A DNA stretch of 64,000 nucleotides from Streptomyces collinus (lineage in GTDB: Bacteria > Actinomycetota > Actinomycetes > Streptomycetales > Streptomycetaceae). The position numbers and the translations under genes are program-made. Shown here in pieces: positions 50,305 to 59,360 of this stretch; position 1 is the stretch's first letter; every line of letters starts with the position of its first letter. The stretch lies in NCBI RefSeq assembly GCF_031348265.1, contig NZ_CP133771.1, positions 4,402,001 through 4,466,000 on the forward strand. Direction: 5' to 3'. The notes beneath the pieces are model-generated. The model searched no databases, had not been told where the DNA came from, and saw nothing but the letters and a program-made list of their open reading frames with translations.

Positions 50305-50395
50305 TGTGCCGAGAGCCGGTCGTGAACCCGGCCGGCGCGGCAGGATGGGCCACGGCTTCACGGCTCTGGGGTCCGGCGACGGTGAGGGGTGGCGC

Positions 50396-51760
50396 GTGAG
50401 AGGACGGTGCCGTAGGGCGGGGGGACGGCGCGCGGGGGCGTGGCGCCACCGTCCGGCGGTGGCCGTGCGCCTGGGGGCCCTGGCCATGATCCTGGGGGCG
50501 ACAGCGACAGCGGCCGCCACAGCCGCCGCGGCGCCGGTAGCGGCCGCTGCTGCCGGACCGGCCTCCGCAACGCCGAGCCCGTACGCCTTCTCCGACGGCG
50601 CACAGAGCGTCGAGGGAGCGAGGAGCACAGGCAACGCCCCCCTCCTGAAGCCCGGCGGGACCTACAAGAGCTCCCTGCCGAGCAGCGGCAAGGTCAGCTA
50701 CCGCCTCGACCTCGACGCCGTGTCGAACGCCTACGTCTCCGTCACCGCCGTCCCCTCCCCCGACAGCACCGTCTCCGTCATCGACGGAGTCAAAGTGACC
50801 GTCCAGGACGCCGAGGGCAACACCTGCTCCGTCGACAACACGAGCTTCGGAACCGCCCGCAGCCCCCATCCCATCGCGGCGTGGGGCATGCGCCAGATCT
50901 CGCCCGGCAAAGCGCTGTGCCAGAAGGCCGGCGCCCACTACGTGACCGTCGAGCGTATCGACCCCGACGGCGAAGGCTCCTCACCGGACGCCTGGGATCT
51001 GGAACTCGTCGCCACGACGGAACCGCGGACGGCGAAGACCGGGCAGACCAGCGCGCCCGAGGTATGGAACTCCGCCACCCCCCAGCCGCTCCAGGGAGAA
51101 ACCGAGCGCCGCAAGGGCGGCGCGGGATTCACCGGTGCCACACCCATCGACCAGGGCGTCTGGCAGGACGACATCCGCCCCGGACAGACACTCTTCTACG
51201 CGGTGCCGGTCGACTGGGGGCAGCAGATCTCCGTCACCGCAGAACTCGGCAGCACCGACTCCGGCAGTACCGGCTACACCCCGGACGCCCTGGACCTGAC
51301 CCTCTACAACCCCGCGCGCGGAGACGTCGCCGACGTCGGCGTGGGCTACGACGGCGACCAGAAGGCCGGAAGCCTGCCGCCCCTGCCACCGGTCGACCAC
51401 GCCAACCGCTACGCCGCCACCGCACAGGTGAGCGCGCTGCGCTTCGCCGGGTCCTACTACCTCGTCGCTCACCTCTCGAAGGGCGTCGCCGCCCCCTACG
51501 GGGACGGGCCGTTCCCGATGACGCTGCGCGTCCGGGTGAGCGGGCAGCCGCAGACTGGTCCCGAGTACGCGGGGGAGTCCGAGCCGAAGGGCGTCTTCGA
51601 GGTCTCGGACCAGGACCGGGAGGCAGCCGCGGAGGGGGTCGCCGCGGGCGATGACACCGCCATGAGGGCGCTCGCCGTGGGCGGCATCGGCACCGGGAGC
51701 GCTCTGCTGGTGGGACTCGGCGTGTGGACCGTGCTGGCCCGGCGCGGAACTGCCGCGTAA
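50396..51760 (+). CDS. Secreted protein with C-terminal membrane anchor, unknown
   Basis: 454 residues from GTG 50396. An Arg-rich start and [17 protein letters not shown] form a signal peptide. The body is beta-rich and outside the cell, with two cysteine-bearing segments (GNTCSVDNTS, KALCQKAG). A C-terminal helix (ALAVGGIGTGSALLVGLGVW) precedes only a few residues. An earlier ATG at 50345 adds 17 residues and is possible. The convergent neighbour is a Ser/Thr kinase, but no direct link is shown. I do not recognise the family. Confidence 0.7.
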   Translation: MRGRCRRAGGRRAGAWRHRPAVAVRLGALAMILGATATAAATAAAAPVAAAAAGPASATPSPYAFSDGAQSVEGARSTGNAPLLKPGGTYKSSLPSSGKVSYRLDLDAVSNAYVSVTAVPSPDSTVSVIDGVKVTVQDAEGNTCSVDNTSFGTARSPHPIAAWGMRQISPGKALCQKAGAHYVTVERIDPDGEGSSPDAWDLELVATTEPRTAKTGQTSAPEVWNSATPQPLQGETERRKGGAGFTGATPIDQGVWQDDIRPGQTLFYAVPVDWGQQISVTAELGSTDSGSTGYTPDALDLTLYNPARGDVADVGVGYDGDQKAGSLPPLPPVDHANRYAATAQVSALRFAGSYYLVAHLSKGVAAPYGDGPFPMTLRVRVSGQPQTGPEYAGESEPKGVFEVSDQDREAAAEGVAAGDDTAMRALAVGGIGTGSALLVGLGVWTVLARRGTAA

Positions 51761-51784
51761 GGCGGGCGCGGGGCCGCAACGTCC

Positions 51785-53254
51785 TCAGATCTGGGTCAGT
51801 GCCCAGAAGCCCACGGCGTAACAGGCCAGGGCGAGGAGCAGCACCGGGATGGCCACCCTGGCCGGCGGGCCGGGGCGGGAAGGCCGTCGGGCCCGGTGCC
51901 GTGACGGCGTCTGGCCACTCGGCGGGGACTGCGGGGACCGGGCGGTGTACGAGGCTGTCGAGGCTTCCGTGCCGTAGTGCTCCGCGGGAGGCAGGGGTGG
52001 CCCGGAGTACACCGGTGGCAGCGGCTGTGCGGGCGACAGCCGGTGCGTGCGGTCGTAGGGGGAGACGGGCGGCTGCTGGTGCGGTGCCGCCGCCTGCTGC
52101 CCGAGGGCGGGGGAGGAGGTCACGGTGGCCTGCGGAGGCGGCAGATGGAAGCTGCCGGTGTCCGACATGGAAGGCGTCTGGGCGGAGCCGCCTGACGGAT
52201 CGGCGGCACGGCGCGGGTCGCTGGGTGTCTCCCGTGCGGGGCGCCGGTAGGCCTCGGCTGACTGCCCGCCGGACACCGACAGCGCGCCCTCGCCCTCCCC
52301 CTGCCCCGACCGCTCCGCTCCCCTCCCGGCGGAGTCGGACCGCTCCTCTCCCGGGCCCAGCCCCTTTGCCCGCTCCAGCGGCCCTTCGGCGGCGAACCCC
52401 CTTGGCAGCGGGCCGAGTTGGTCGAAAATCTCGATCAGTTCGTCGTCCGGACCCGGCTCCGGCAGGAGCTCCGCGGCGGCCGCCAGCGCCTTGCGTGCCC
52501 CCGTCGCCGTACGGAACCGCGCCTCCGGATCCGGCTGCAGCAGCGTGGCCACCACCTGCCACAGCGGCGCCGGAATGCCCTGGGGCGCACCGGGCGTCCC
52601 GTGCTCGGCGAAATACTGGATGAGCGCCTTGCTGTCCGGCTTGGCGCCCTCCAGCAAGTACAGCGCGACCAGCCCCACGGCGAACAGGTCGGCGGTGAAG
52701 TCCGGTTCGGCGCCCATCATCTGCTCGGGCGCGAGATAGCCCGGCGTCCCCACCACGAGGTTGGTCTCCGTCAGGCGAGGCTCACCCAGCCGCATCGCGA
52801 TGCCGAAGTCGGACAGCCGCAGCCGAGGCCGGCCCGTGCCGGTCGCCTCCAGCAGCACATTGGCCGGTTTCACATCACGGTGCACCACATCCTCCGCGTG
52901 CACCGCGGCCAGACCCGCCAGCAGCTGGTCGAGCAGAGTACACACGAAGGCCGGCGGCAGGGGACCGTAATCCCCGACGAGATGGACCAGGGATCCGCCC
53001 GCGACCAGGTCCATGGTGAACAGGACCTTGTCGTCGTCGGCGGCCCAGCTGGTGGGGGCGAGCACATGAGGATGGTCGATCCGCAGCGCCTGCTCCCTCA
53101 CGAAGCGCAGCAGCGAGTGCGCGTCGCTCTGGAGCAGAACCTTCGCGGCCACGTAGCGACGCCGGCGATGGTCCCAGGCGCGCCACACGGCACCGACCCC
53201 TCCGCGCCCGATCGGATCGACCAGTTCGTACCGGCCGGCGAAGACCTCACCCAT
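51785..53254 (-). CDS. Serine/threonine protein kinase, Hanks type
   Basis: 489 residues. The kinase domain (about 8-265) is intact: GRGGVGAVWRAW loop, VAAKVLL Lys, HRDVKPANVL, and LSDFGIAMRL with GTPGYLAPEQ. A long Pro/Ser/Gln linker follows and one membrane helix ends the protein (ARVAIPVLLLALACYAVGFW), leaving almost nothing outside. So it is not a PASTA receptor. ATG 53254 is preferred, with GGAGGAG rather far upstream. It lies beside an XRE-type regulator, and I infer, weakly, a signalling pair. Confidence 0.88.
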   Translation of the reverse strand: MGEVFAGRYELVDPIGRGGVGAVWRAWDHRRRRYVAAKVLLQSDAHSLLRFVREQALRIDHPHVLAPTSWAADDDKVLFTMDLVAGGSLVHLVGDYGPLPPAFVCTLLDQLLAGLAAVHAEDVVHRDVKPANVLLEATGTGRPRLRLSDFGIAMRLGEPRLTETNLVVGTPGYLAPEQMMGAEPDFTADLFAVGLVALYLLEGAKPDSKALIQYFAEHGTPGAPQGIPAPLWQVVATLLQPDPEARFRTATGARKALAAAAELLPEPGPDDELIEIFDQLGPLPRGFAAEGPLERAKGLGPGEERSDSAGRGAERSGQGEGEGALSVSGGQSAEAYRRPARETPSDPRRAADPSGGSAQTPSMSDTGSFHLPPPQATVTSSPALGQQAAAPHQQPPVSPYDRTHRLSPAQPLPPVYSGPPLPPAEHYGTEASTASYTARSPQSPPSGQTPSRHRARRPSRPGPPARVAIPVLLLALACYAVGFWALTQI

Positions 53255-53512
53255 GGCTGTACGTCGCTCCTCCCCCTGCGGCTTCCCCCCTTGCTTCCCC
53301 CCGGCGAGCACTACGACTCCCCTACGGACGAAACAGCTCCCCCGAGCCCCCCGACGCCCCCCGCACTCCCCCGATGAGCGATACATCCCCCTCGCGTCGA
53401 ACGGTCCCCCGTACGGAACACGCCCCCTCGTGCCCGTCCGTACCGTGACGCATCCCCCGTCACCTCACCTGCCGCCCGCTGCCGAACCCCCTTCGGCGAC
53501 CGGGCGGCCGGA

Positions 53513-54061
53513 TCAGTTCTGGTGGGACTGGTAGTGCGAGACCGCGTCCGAGGTGCGGCCGGCGCCGTAGACCCGGAGGAACTCTGCCAGCTCCGGATGG
53601 GTCGGGGCGAGAGTGTCGGCGGCATCGATGATGTCGCCCGCCGCCGCCACCGACCGCAGCAGCGACTGAATCTCACGCACCACGCGCTTGACCGTGGGCG
53701 CCCCCGAACTGCTCGTCGTCTGTGTGGTGTTGCTGAGCACCGACCCCCCTTGTGATTTCTTGATCTCCTCCATGCGCTCGGTGGCCTCGGCCGCGCTCAC
53801 ACTGCCGTCCGCGACCTGCCCCGCCAGGTCCTGCAGCAGCTGCACCCGCTGCACCACGGCCGGGTTGCCGATCTTCGCCCGCTGACCACTCATCAGCTGC
53901 GACAGCATCGGCGCGGACAGTCCCAGAACCCCCGCGAGACGAGCCTGGTTGAGACCAAGATCGTCGATAAGCTTACGGAAGAGCGCCCCCAGCGGCTCCC
54001 CGTACCAGTTCCGCTGCAGTTCCCGCGCTCTTGCGGTCGCTTCCTGCTGTGCGGCGTCCAT
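53513..54061 (-). CDS. XRE-like helix-turn-helix DNA-binding protein
   Basis: 182 residues. The helix-turn-helix lies at about 24-62 (KLIDDLGLNQARLAGVLGLS, then APMLSQLMSGQRAKIGNP). The C-terminal part is a leucine-rich helix (VVREIQSLLRSVAAAGDIID) probably used for pairing or sensing. ATG 54061 has GGGGAG nine bases ahead. It follows the kinase gene start with a 258-base gap on the same strand. The target is unknown. Confidence 0.82.
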   Translation of the reverse strand: MDAAQQEATARARELQRNWYGEPLGALFRKLIDDLGLNQARLAGVLGLSAPMLSQLMSGQRAKIGNPAVVQRVQLLQDLAGQVADGSVSAAEATERMEEIKKSQGGSVLSNTTQTTSSSGAPTVKRVVREIQSLLRSVAAAGDIIDAADTLAPTHPELAEFLRVYGAGRTSDAVSHYQSHQN

Positions 54062-54242
54062 TGCGTCTCCCCATCGCTTCCCCATGTACGGCGGTTCGCG
54101 GTAGCGAACCACGCCGAGCATCTTACGGAGAGTGGTTGTCGACGGGGACCCCCAATCTTTTTGCGGAACCACGGGGGTGACCCGGTACTCTGGTCTCCGA
54201 CGCCCGCCGGGACGCGGTTTCTCCGGCCGGACGTCCCCTCAC

Positions 54243-54315
54243 GGGGCCTTAGCTCAGTTGGTAGAGCGCTGTCTTTGCATGGCAGATGTCAGGGGTTCGA
54301 CTCCCCTAGGCTCCA
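54243..54315 (+). tRNA. tRNA-Ala (UGC)
   Basis: 73 bases. Acceptor GGGGCCT pairs with AGGCTCC (one G-T). The anticodon loop TTTGCAT carries TGC and the T-arm is GGGTTCGACTCCC. No CCA is encoded after the discriminator A, so it needs the cca product. Confidence 0.96.
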
Positions 54316-54325
54316 CACCGAAAAC

Positions 54326-54360
54326 GCCCTCCGAACTGCGAAAACGCAGTCTCGGAGGGC
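54326..54360 (+). terminator. tRNA-Ala terminator
   Basis: Two stacked stems (GCCCTCCGA / TCGGAGGGC, and CTGCG / CGCAG inside) and then ATTTTT. Confidence 0.85.
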
Positions 54361-54395
54361 ATTTTTGCGCAGCCGGGCGCCTGTCGGCGGCGAGT

Positions 54396-54409
54396 GTTTC
54401 ACGTGAAAC
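54396..54409. other. parS: parS site (perfect)
   Basis: Exact palindrome between tRNA-Ala and the DUF5324 gene. The only perfect site right of oriC in this window. Confidence 0.93.
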
Positions 54410-54411
54410 AA

Positions 54412-54453
54412 CACGGCGGGGCGGGAGACCCACAAGTCTCCCGCCCCGCCGTG
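54412..54453 (-). terminator. Terminator of the DUF5324 gene
   Basis: Perfect 18-bp stem beginning CACGGCGGGGC with a 6-base loop, on the 3' side of that minus-strand gene. Confidence 0.8.
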
Positions 54454-54473
54454 CTGTTGAATCCGGTGCGCCC

Positions 54474-55175
54474 TCAGGAACGATCGTCGCGCTCAGCGGC
54501 CTCGTCCTCAGCCTGCTTCGCCTCGACCTCCGGGTCCAGGACCGACGGACCCGTGCCGTCCACGGACGACAGGCGCCCCGACTCGGGAACCTCCGTCGCG
54601 GCCGGCGGCTCCACGAGCCAGTCCGGATTGGCCTGCTTGTCCCACCACTTCCACGCGGCGAAAGCCCCACCCGCAAGAGCGCCCAGAAGCAGCAGCGACT
54701 TCACGGCCTTACCGGCCTTGGCCCGCCGCTCATGCTTGCGGACCAGCTTCTGGATCTCCTTGGACGAGACCTGACCGCGCAGCGCGGCCATGGCGGCCAC
54801 ACTCCGGGCCGCAGCCTCGGTCGTGACAGGCACGGCCGCAGCCACCGCCTGCTCGATCCTCGGCCTGGAGTACTCCGCCGCCTGACGGGCAGCCTTACGC
54901 GTGCGCTCGGCGGCTTCCTGGGCGGCCTGGTCGACCTTCGGCGGCACATGCGTGCGGGCCTGCTCCAGATACGGCTGCACATGGGCGCCGTACTGGACAC
55001 GCGCCTGCCCTGCGGCCTGCGTCACCTTGGGCGCTAGCCGTACGCGTGCCTCGTGTGCGTAGTGCGCGGCCCTGTCCTTGGCCGTGTCGGCGTAGGGCGC
55101 CACCACTTCCGCGGCGTGCAGCACGCTGTCCTTCGCCGAACCAGTCGCGGCGCGCACGCTGTCGATGCGGGTCAC
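54474..55175 (-). CDS. DUF5324 helical membrane-associated protein
   Basis: 233 residues. A long helical, Ala-rich stretch (about 1-140, RAAHYAHEARVRLAPKVTQA and others) resembles apolipoprotein-type amphipathic repeats. One membrane helix (SLLLLGALAGGAFAAWKWW, about 160-178) precedes an acidic tail. It matches the Streptomyces family named DUF5324. ATG 55175 follows GGAGGAGG. Function unknown, though it lies near crgA and other division genes. Confidence 0.8.
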   Translation of the reverse strand: MTRIDSVRAATGSAKDSVLHAAEVVAPYADTAKDRAAHYAHEARVRLAPKVTQAAGQARVQYGAHVQPYLEQARTHVPPKVDQAAQEAAERTRKAARQAAEYSRPRIEQAVAAAVPVTTEAAARSVAAMAALRGQVSSKEIQKLVRKHERRAKAGKAVKSLLLLGALAGGAFAAWKWWDKQANPDWLVEPPAATEVPESGRLSSVDGTGPSVLDPEVEAKQAEDEAAERDDRS

Positions 55176-55512
55176 GGGTTCCTCCTCCTCGGTGGCGTAC
55201 GGTATTTCGACTTTCCACCCTTTTACGGATCATGCCTCCCGGCACACGACCAGGCATGCGCGGAAGGGCATCCGGGTCACGAGAGTCGGCATTCAACGCC
55301 GATCACGTGCGATAGCGGACGAATAAGGGGCAACAGGAGCTTGTCGTCGACAATGCCACGGATCGCCGCCCAGCGCCCCCGCCCCGGGCCTACTCGACTG
55401 GATTTTCGCGACACCCGCCGAGGGTTTCCCCCAGCCGCACCGAGCACGGACGACGCGAAGGCCCGACCGTGCGAGGATCAGGGAGTCACAGAAAGACAAC
55501 GGAAGGCAGATC
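55176..55512. other. Gap between DUF5324 and cyclophilin genes
   Basis: 337 bases with two divergent promoters expected. I see no repeat, DnaA box, parS or small gene with a good start. Confidence 0.4.
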
Positions 55513-56040
55513 GTGGCTGAGCAGCTCTACGCCACCCTGAAGACCAATCACGGCGACATCGAAGTCCGGCTCCTGCCGAACCACGCGCCCAAGACGGTCA
55601 AGAACTTCGTCGAGCTCGCCCAGGGCGAGCGGGAGTGGACCCACCCCGAGACGGGCCAGAAGTCCACGGACAAGCTCTACGACGGCACGGTCTTCCACCG
55701 GGTGATCAGTGGCTTCATGATCCAGGGCGGTGACCCGCTGGGCAACGGCACCGGCGGTCCCGGCTACCAGTTCGAGGACGAGTTCCACCCGGACCTGCGC
55801 TTCGACAAGCCCTACCTGCTGGCCATGGCCAACGCCGGCCCGGGCACCAACGGCTCCCAGTTCTTCATCACCGTCTCCCCGACGGCGTGGCTGAACCGCA
55901 AGCACACCATCTTCGGCGAGGTCACCGACGCCGCCAGCCAGAAAATCGTGGACACCATCGCCACGACCCAGACGAACCCGCGCACCGACCGCCCGCTGAA
56001 CGACGTGGTCATCGAGTCGGTCGTCATCGAGACCCGCTGA
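55513..56040 (+). CDS. Peptidyl-prolyl cis-trans isomerase, cyclophilin type
   Basis: 175 residues, the cytoplasmic single-domain size. Active-site parts are YDGTVFHRVISGFMIQGGDP and AMANAGPGTNGSQFFITVSP, with WLNRKHTIFGEV near the end. Speeds folding at prolines. No signal peptide. GTG 55513 follows GGAAGGCAGATC. The gene after it is rhomboid, the same order as S. coelicolor SCO3856-SCO3855. Confidence 0.94.
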   Translation: MAEQLYATLKTNHGDIEVRLLPNHAPKTVKNFVELAQGEREWTHPETGQKSTDKLYDGTVFHRVISGFMIQGGDPLGNGTGGPGYQFEDEFHPDLRFDKPYLLAMANAGPGTNGSQFFITVSPTAWLNRKHTIFGEVTDAASQKIVDTIATTQTNPRTDRPLNDVVIESVVIETR

Positions 56041-56067
56041 GCGCGAAGGCTCCCGCAGGGAACCAAT

Positions 56068-56099
56068 CGCCCCGCCCATCCGTAAGGATGAGCGGGGCG
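56068..56099 (+). terminator. Terminator after cyclophilin gene
   Basis: CGCCCCGC-CATCC stem with GGATG-GCGGGGCG, loop GTAA, then GCTTTT. Confidence 0.8.
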
Positions 56100-56128
56100 G
56101 GCTTTTCTCACACAACCTAGGGGAGACC

Positions 56129-57019
56129 ATGGACGACCAGGCTGCGGGCAGCCCGCAGGACGCCCACAGCGTCCCCATGTGCTACCGCCACCCGGACCGC
56201 GAGACAGGCATCCGCTGCACACGCTGCGAGCGCCCCATCTGCCCCGAATGCATGGTCAACGCCTCCGTCGGCTTCCACTGCCCCGAGTGCGTCCGAACCG
56301 GCTCCGGCACAGGCCACAAGCCCACGGCCGCCATGCCCCGGACGATCGCCGGCGGCTCCATCGCCGCCGACCCCCGGCTGCTGACCAAGATCCTCATCGG
56401 AATCAACCTGGCCGTCTTCATCGCCGTCCAGGTCCACGAGTCGCTCCTCAACGACATCGTCCTCCTCGGCTCCTGGCCGCCCGCACCCTTCACGCCCACA
56501 CAAGGCGTGGCGGGAGGCGAGTGGTACCGCATGGTGACCTCGATGTTCACCCACCAGGAGATCTGGCACATCGCGTTCAACATGCTCAGCCTCTGGTGGC
56601 TCGGAGGCCCGCTCGAAGCGGCACTGGGCCGCGCCCGCTACCTCGCGCTCTACTTCATCTCCGGACTCGCGGGCAGCGCACTGGCCTACCTGCTGGCGTC
56701 CCCCAACACGGCGACCCTCGGCGCCTCCGGCGCGATCTTCGGCCTCTTCGGTGCGACGGCCGTCCTGATGCGCCGGCTCAACTACGACATGCGGCCGATC
56801 ATCGCGCTGCTGGCGATCAACCTGATCTTCACCTTCAGCCCGGGGTTCAACATCTCCTGGCAGGCCCACATCGGCGGCCTGGTCGCCGGAGTCGTCGTCG
56901 GATACGCCATGGTCCACGCCCCGCGCGAACGCCGGGCACTGGTCCAGTACGGCACCTGCGCCCTGGTCCTGGGAGTGGTCGTGCTCATGACCGTACTAAG
57001 GACGGCGCAGCTCACCTGA
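56129..57019 (+). CDS. Rhomboid family intramembrane serine protease
   Basis: 296 residues. A zinc-ribbon-like head (MCYRHPDRETGIRCTRCERP and CPECVRTG, about 15-63) precedes six helices. Catalytic parts: HIAFNMLSLWWLGGPLEAAL (with the conserved Asn), LGASGAIFGLFGATAVL (nucleophile Ser), and ISWQAHIGGLVAGVVVGYAM (His). It cleaves membrane segments of other proteins. The substrate is unknown. ATG 56129 follows AGGGGAGACC. Confidence 0.93.
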   Translation: MDDQAAGSPQDAHSVPMCYRHPDRETGIRCTRCERPICPECMVNASVGFHCPECVRTGSGTGHKPTAAMPRTIAGGSIAADPRLLTKILIGINLAVFIAVQVHESLLNDIVLLGSWPPAPFTPTQGVAGGEWYRMVTSMFTHQEIWHIAFNMLSLWWLGGPLEAALGRARYLALYFISGLAGSALAYLLASPNTATLGASGAIFGLFGATAVLMRRLNYDMRPIIALLAINLIFTFSPGFNISWQAHIGGLVAGVVVGYAMVHAPRERRALVQYGTCALVLGVVVLMTVLRTAQLT

Positions 57020-57026
57020 GCAGGCG

Positions 57027-57226
57027 TTGTCCACAGCGGGTGTCGGATCTTGTGCACACGGTGCGGGAACACATGTGCCCCCTGTCACCGACCTGCATCT
57101 CCGCAGGTCAGGCAGGGGGCGAACAAGTTTTCGAGTACCGGTACTTCCGTCATACCGGCGTCAACACCCAGCGGGTTATCCACAGATCGTCTTCATTATC
57201 CCCATGTGGAAAACTGCTGTGGATAA
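57027..57226. promoter_or_regulatory. DnaA-box cluster between rhomboid gene and crgA
   Basis: Six 9-mers: TTGTCCACA 57027, TTGTGCACA 57050, TTATCCACA 57176, TTATCCCCA 57196, TTTTCCACA (minus) 57205 and TTATCCACA (minus) 57218. Three are perfect boxes of the strongest kind. It lies past both convergent genes, about 18 kb right of oriC. A DnaA-box cluster near crgA is, from memory, reported in S. coelicolor as limiting initiation. Confidence 0.75.
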
Positions 57227-57273
57227 CTCAGCGAACACCCCTGGGCAGAGCTGCGTTCACCGTGCGGTGACCG

Positions 57274-57528
57274 CTACTTCCATTGGGTCGAGACACCGAA
57301 TCCGGCTGCGATGAAGCCGAAGCCCACCACGATGTTCCAGTTGCCCAGCGAGTCGATGGGCAGCGAGCCGTCGGTGACGTAGAAGACGACGATCCAGGCC
57401 AGGCCGATGAGGAACATGGCCAGCATGACCGGCGCGACCCAGGCACGGTTGCTCAGCTTGATGGCGGTCGTCTGCTTGGCAGGCGGCGGCGTGTAGTCGG
57501 CCTTCTTGCGGATACGTGACTTCGGCAC
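57274..57528 (-). CDS. crgA: Cell division protein CrgA
   Basis: 84 residues, the normal length. [20 protein letters not shown] head, two helices ([20 protein letters not shown] and [18 protein letters not shown]) and the end TQWK. CrgA joins divisome proteins and holds back FtsZ rings in growing hyphae. GTG 57528 follows AGGAGAGACCCTC. It is transcribed toward the DnaA-box cluster and rhomboid. Confidence 0.95.
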   Translation of the reverse strand: MPKSRIRKKADYTPPPAKQTTAIKLSNRAWVAPVMLAMFLIGLAWIVVFYVTDGSLPIDSLGNWNIVVGFGFIAAGFGVSTQWK

Positions 57529-57667
57529 GAGGGTCTCTCCTGTCGATGCGCTGCGTGGCCGCGCAGGTATCTGGGTCGGTCTCGGGGCAGCGTAAGGGGA
57601 CTCCGATTGCTCCCCCGGGCGTCCGTTAGCGTAGTGCTTCCGCCGCGCCGAAGGAGATAAGGGTACG

Positions 57668-58450
57668 TTGAGCAATTCTGCCGACTCCCCCGGGACGGGA
57701 TCCACCCCTGAGCGCACGCGGCGTTTCCGGCCCGTGCGCATCCTCACGGCGGCCGTGTTCGCTCTCGCGGGTCTCATTTTCTTCACCAGCTTCAACACCG
57801 CCAAGGGCACCAACATCCGCACGGACACGTCCTTGCTGAAGCTGTCCGATCTCATCCACGAGCGCAGCCAGGAGAACGGCGAGCTGGATGAGACCAACGG
57901 GGCCCTGCGCAAGGACATTGAGGCCCTCGCCGAGCGGGACGACGGCAGCACCAAGGCGGAGGACGACAAGCTCTCGGCCCTGGAGAAGCGCGCAGGCACG
58001 CAGAAGCTCAAGGGCGACTCGCTGACGGTCACGCTGAATGACGCCCCGCCGGACGCCACGGCCAAGCTGCCCGGGTATCCGGAGCCGCAGCCCGACTACC
58101 TGGTCATCCACCAGCAGGACCTCCAGGCCGTGGTGAACGCGCTGTGGCAGGGCGGGGCCAAGGGCATCAAGGTGATGGACCAGCGGCTGATCTCCACCAG
58201 TGCGGTGCGCTGCGTGGGCAACACCCTGATCCTGCAGGGCCGGGTCTACTCGCCGCCGTACAAGATCACGGCGGTCGGGGACCCGGGCAAGCTGCAGAAG
58301 GCGCTCGCGGCCTCGCCGGCGATCCAGAACTACATGGTCTACGTCAATGTCTACGGGCTCGGATGGAAAGTCGAGGAGAACGGCCCGGTGACTCTGCCCG
58401 GCTACTCGGGCACAGTGGATCTGCATTACGCGAAGCCCGTGGAGCAGTAG
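57668..58450 (+). CDS. DUF881 family membrane protein
   Basis: 260 residues from a TTG at 57668, after GAAGGAGATAAGG. One membrane helix ([20 protein letters not shown], about 25-44), a coiled coil (about 60-110), then the DUF881 domain ([52 protein letters not shown]). The family often lies by crgA and sigma or division genes. Function unknown, probably a divisome or wall scaffold. It is 20 bases ahead of a sortase gene. Confidence 0.85.
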   Translation: MSNSADSPGTGSTPERTRRFRPVRILTAAVFALAGLIFFTSFNTAKGTNIRTDTSLLKLSDLIHERSQENGELDETNGALRKDIEALAERDDGSTKAEDDKLSALEKRAGTQKLKGDSLTVTLNDAPPDATAKLPGYPEPQPDYLVIHQQDLQAVVNALWQGGAKGIKVMDQRLISTSAVRCVGNTLILQGRVYSPPYKITAVGDPGKLQKALAASPAIQNYMVYVNVYGLGWKVEENGPVTLPGYSGTVDLHYAKPVEQ

Positions 58451-58470
58451 CCGGACCGGGGGAGCTGCCG

Positions 58471-59145
58471 GTGCGCGTGATCGTCAGGACCGTCAGCGAA
58501 CTGTGCATCACCGTCGGCAGCCTGATCGTGCTGTTCGTCGTCTACGTGCTCTTCTGGACTGGCGTGAAGGCCGACGGCGTCATGGACGACCAGATCGACC
58601 TGCTCCGGAAGGAGTGGTCGAAGCCCCGTCCGCCGGCCGGTGGCCCCGCGAGTCCTGCGAAGCCCGCGCCCTACGCCGAGGGCAGGCCTTTCGCGATCAT
58701 GTACATCCCGCGGCTTGGTTTCACGTGGAACAAGCCCGTGCTCGAAGGCACCGCCACCGGCACCTTGAAGAAGGGCCTGGGCCACTACGCCGAGACCGCA
58801 CAGCTCGGGCAGAAGGGCAACTTCGCGGTCGCCGGCCACCGCCGTACCTACGGGGACCCGTTCAAGGACTTCCCCCAGCTCAGGCGGGGCGACGCCGTGG
58901 TGCTGACCGACGGCACGACCTGGTTCACGTATCGGATCGACAAAGGCCCGTACAAAACAGTGCCGTCGGACATCGAGGTGATCGACCCTGTCCCACGTAC
59001 ATCCGGGTACACGCGGTCGGGCCGGTATCTGACGCTGACCACGTGCGAACCGGAGTGGGGGCACAGTCACCGGCTGATCGTCTGGGCGCACCTGGACTCC
59101 ACCCAGCCTGTGGAGGCAGGGAAACCAGAGGCGCTGCGCCGTTAG
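58471..59145 (+). CDS. Class E sortase (first of three)
   Basis: 224 residues. One N-terminal helix (LCITVGSLIVLFVVYVLFW) then the sortase barrel. The catalytic His is in VAGHRRTYGDPF, the Cys in YLTLTTCEPEW, and the Arg in HSHRLIVWAH. Sortases join surface proteins to peptidoglycan, and class E enzymes of actinomycetes prefer LAXTG (family knowledge). GTG 58471 follows GGGGGAG. In S. coelicolor I recall only two sortases here, so this one may be extra or just unnamed there. Confidence 0.85.
   Translation: MRVIVRTVSELCITVGSLIVLFVVYVLFWTGVKADGVMDDQIDLLRKEWSKPRPPAGGPASPAKPAPYAEGRPFAIMYIPRLGFTWNKPVLEGTATGTLKKGLGHYAETAQLGQKGNFAVAGHRRTYGDPFKDFPQLRRGDAVVLTDGTTWFTYRIDKGPYKTVPSDIEVIDPVPRTSGYTRSGRYLTLTTCEPEWGHSHRLIVWAHLDSTQPVEAGKPEALRR
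58718..58731. other. parS: Degenerate parS (one mismatch), inside sortase gene
   Basis: GTTTCACGTGGAAC, 13 of 14 bases. In-frame within the sortase codons (read F-T-W-N), so the match may be constrained by protein. Confidence 0.5.
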
Positions 59146-59198
59146 TCTGGTGGCTGTACGGCGTGGGTCTGGTGCCGTGGTACGACGGAAGGGACGGC

Positions 59199-59360
59199 AT
59201 GTACGGCTGGATCTGGCGGCATCTGCCGGGGAACACGTGGGTGAAGGCAGTGATCTCGCTCGTCCTGGTCGTGGCCGTGGTCTACGTCCTCTTCCAGTAC
59301 GTCTTCCCGTGGGCGGAGCCGCTGCTGCCCTTCAACGATGTGACGGTGGACAACCAGTGA
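59199..59360 (+). CDS. Small conserved membrane protein
   Basis: 53 residues: MYGWIWRHLPGNTWVKAVIS, then LVLVVAVVYVLFQYVFPWAE as the helix, and the end FNDVTVDNQ. ATG 59199 has GAAGGG ahead. Its stop overlaps the next GTG by GTGA, so it is coupled to the trpG-like gene. It is typical of Streptomyces here. Function unknown. Confidence 0.8.
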   Translation: MYGWIWRHLPGNTWVKAVISLVLVVAVVYVLFQYVFPWAEPLLPFNDVTVDNQ

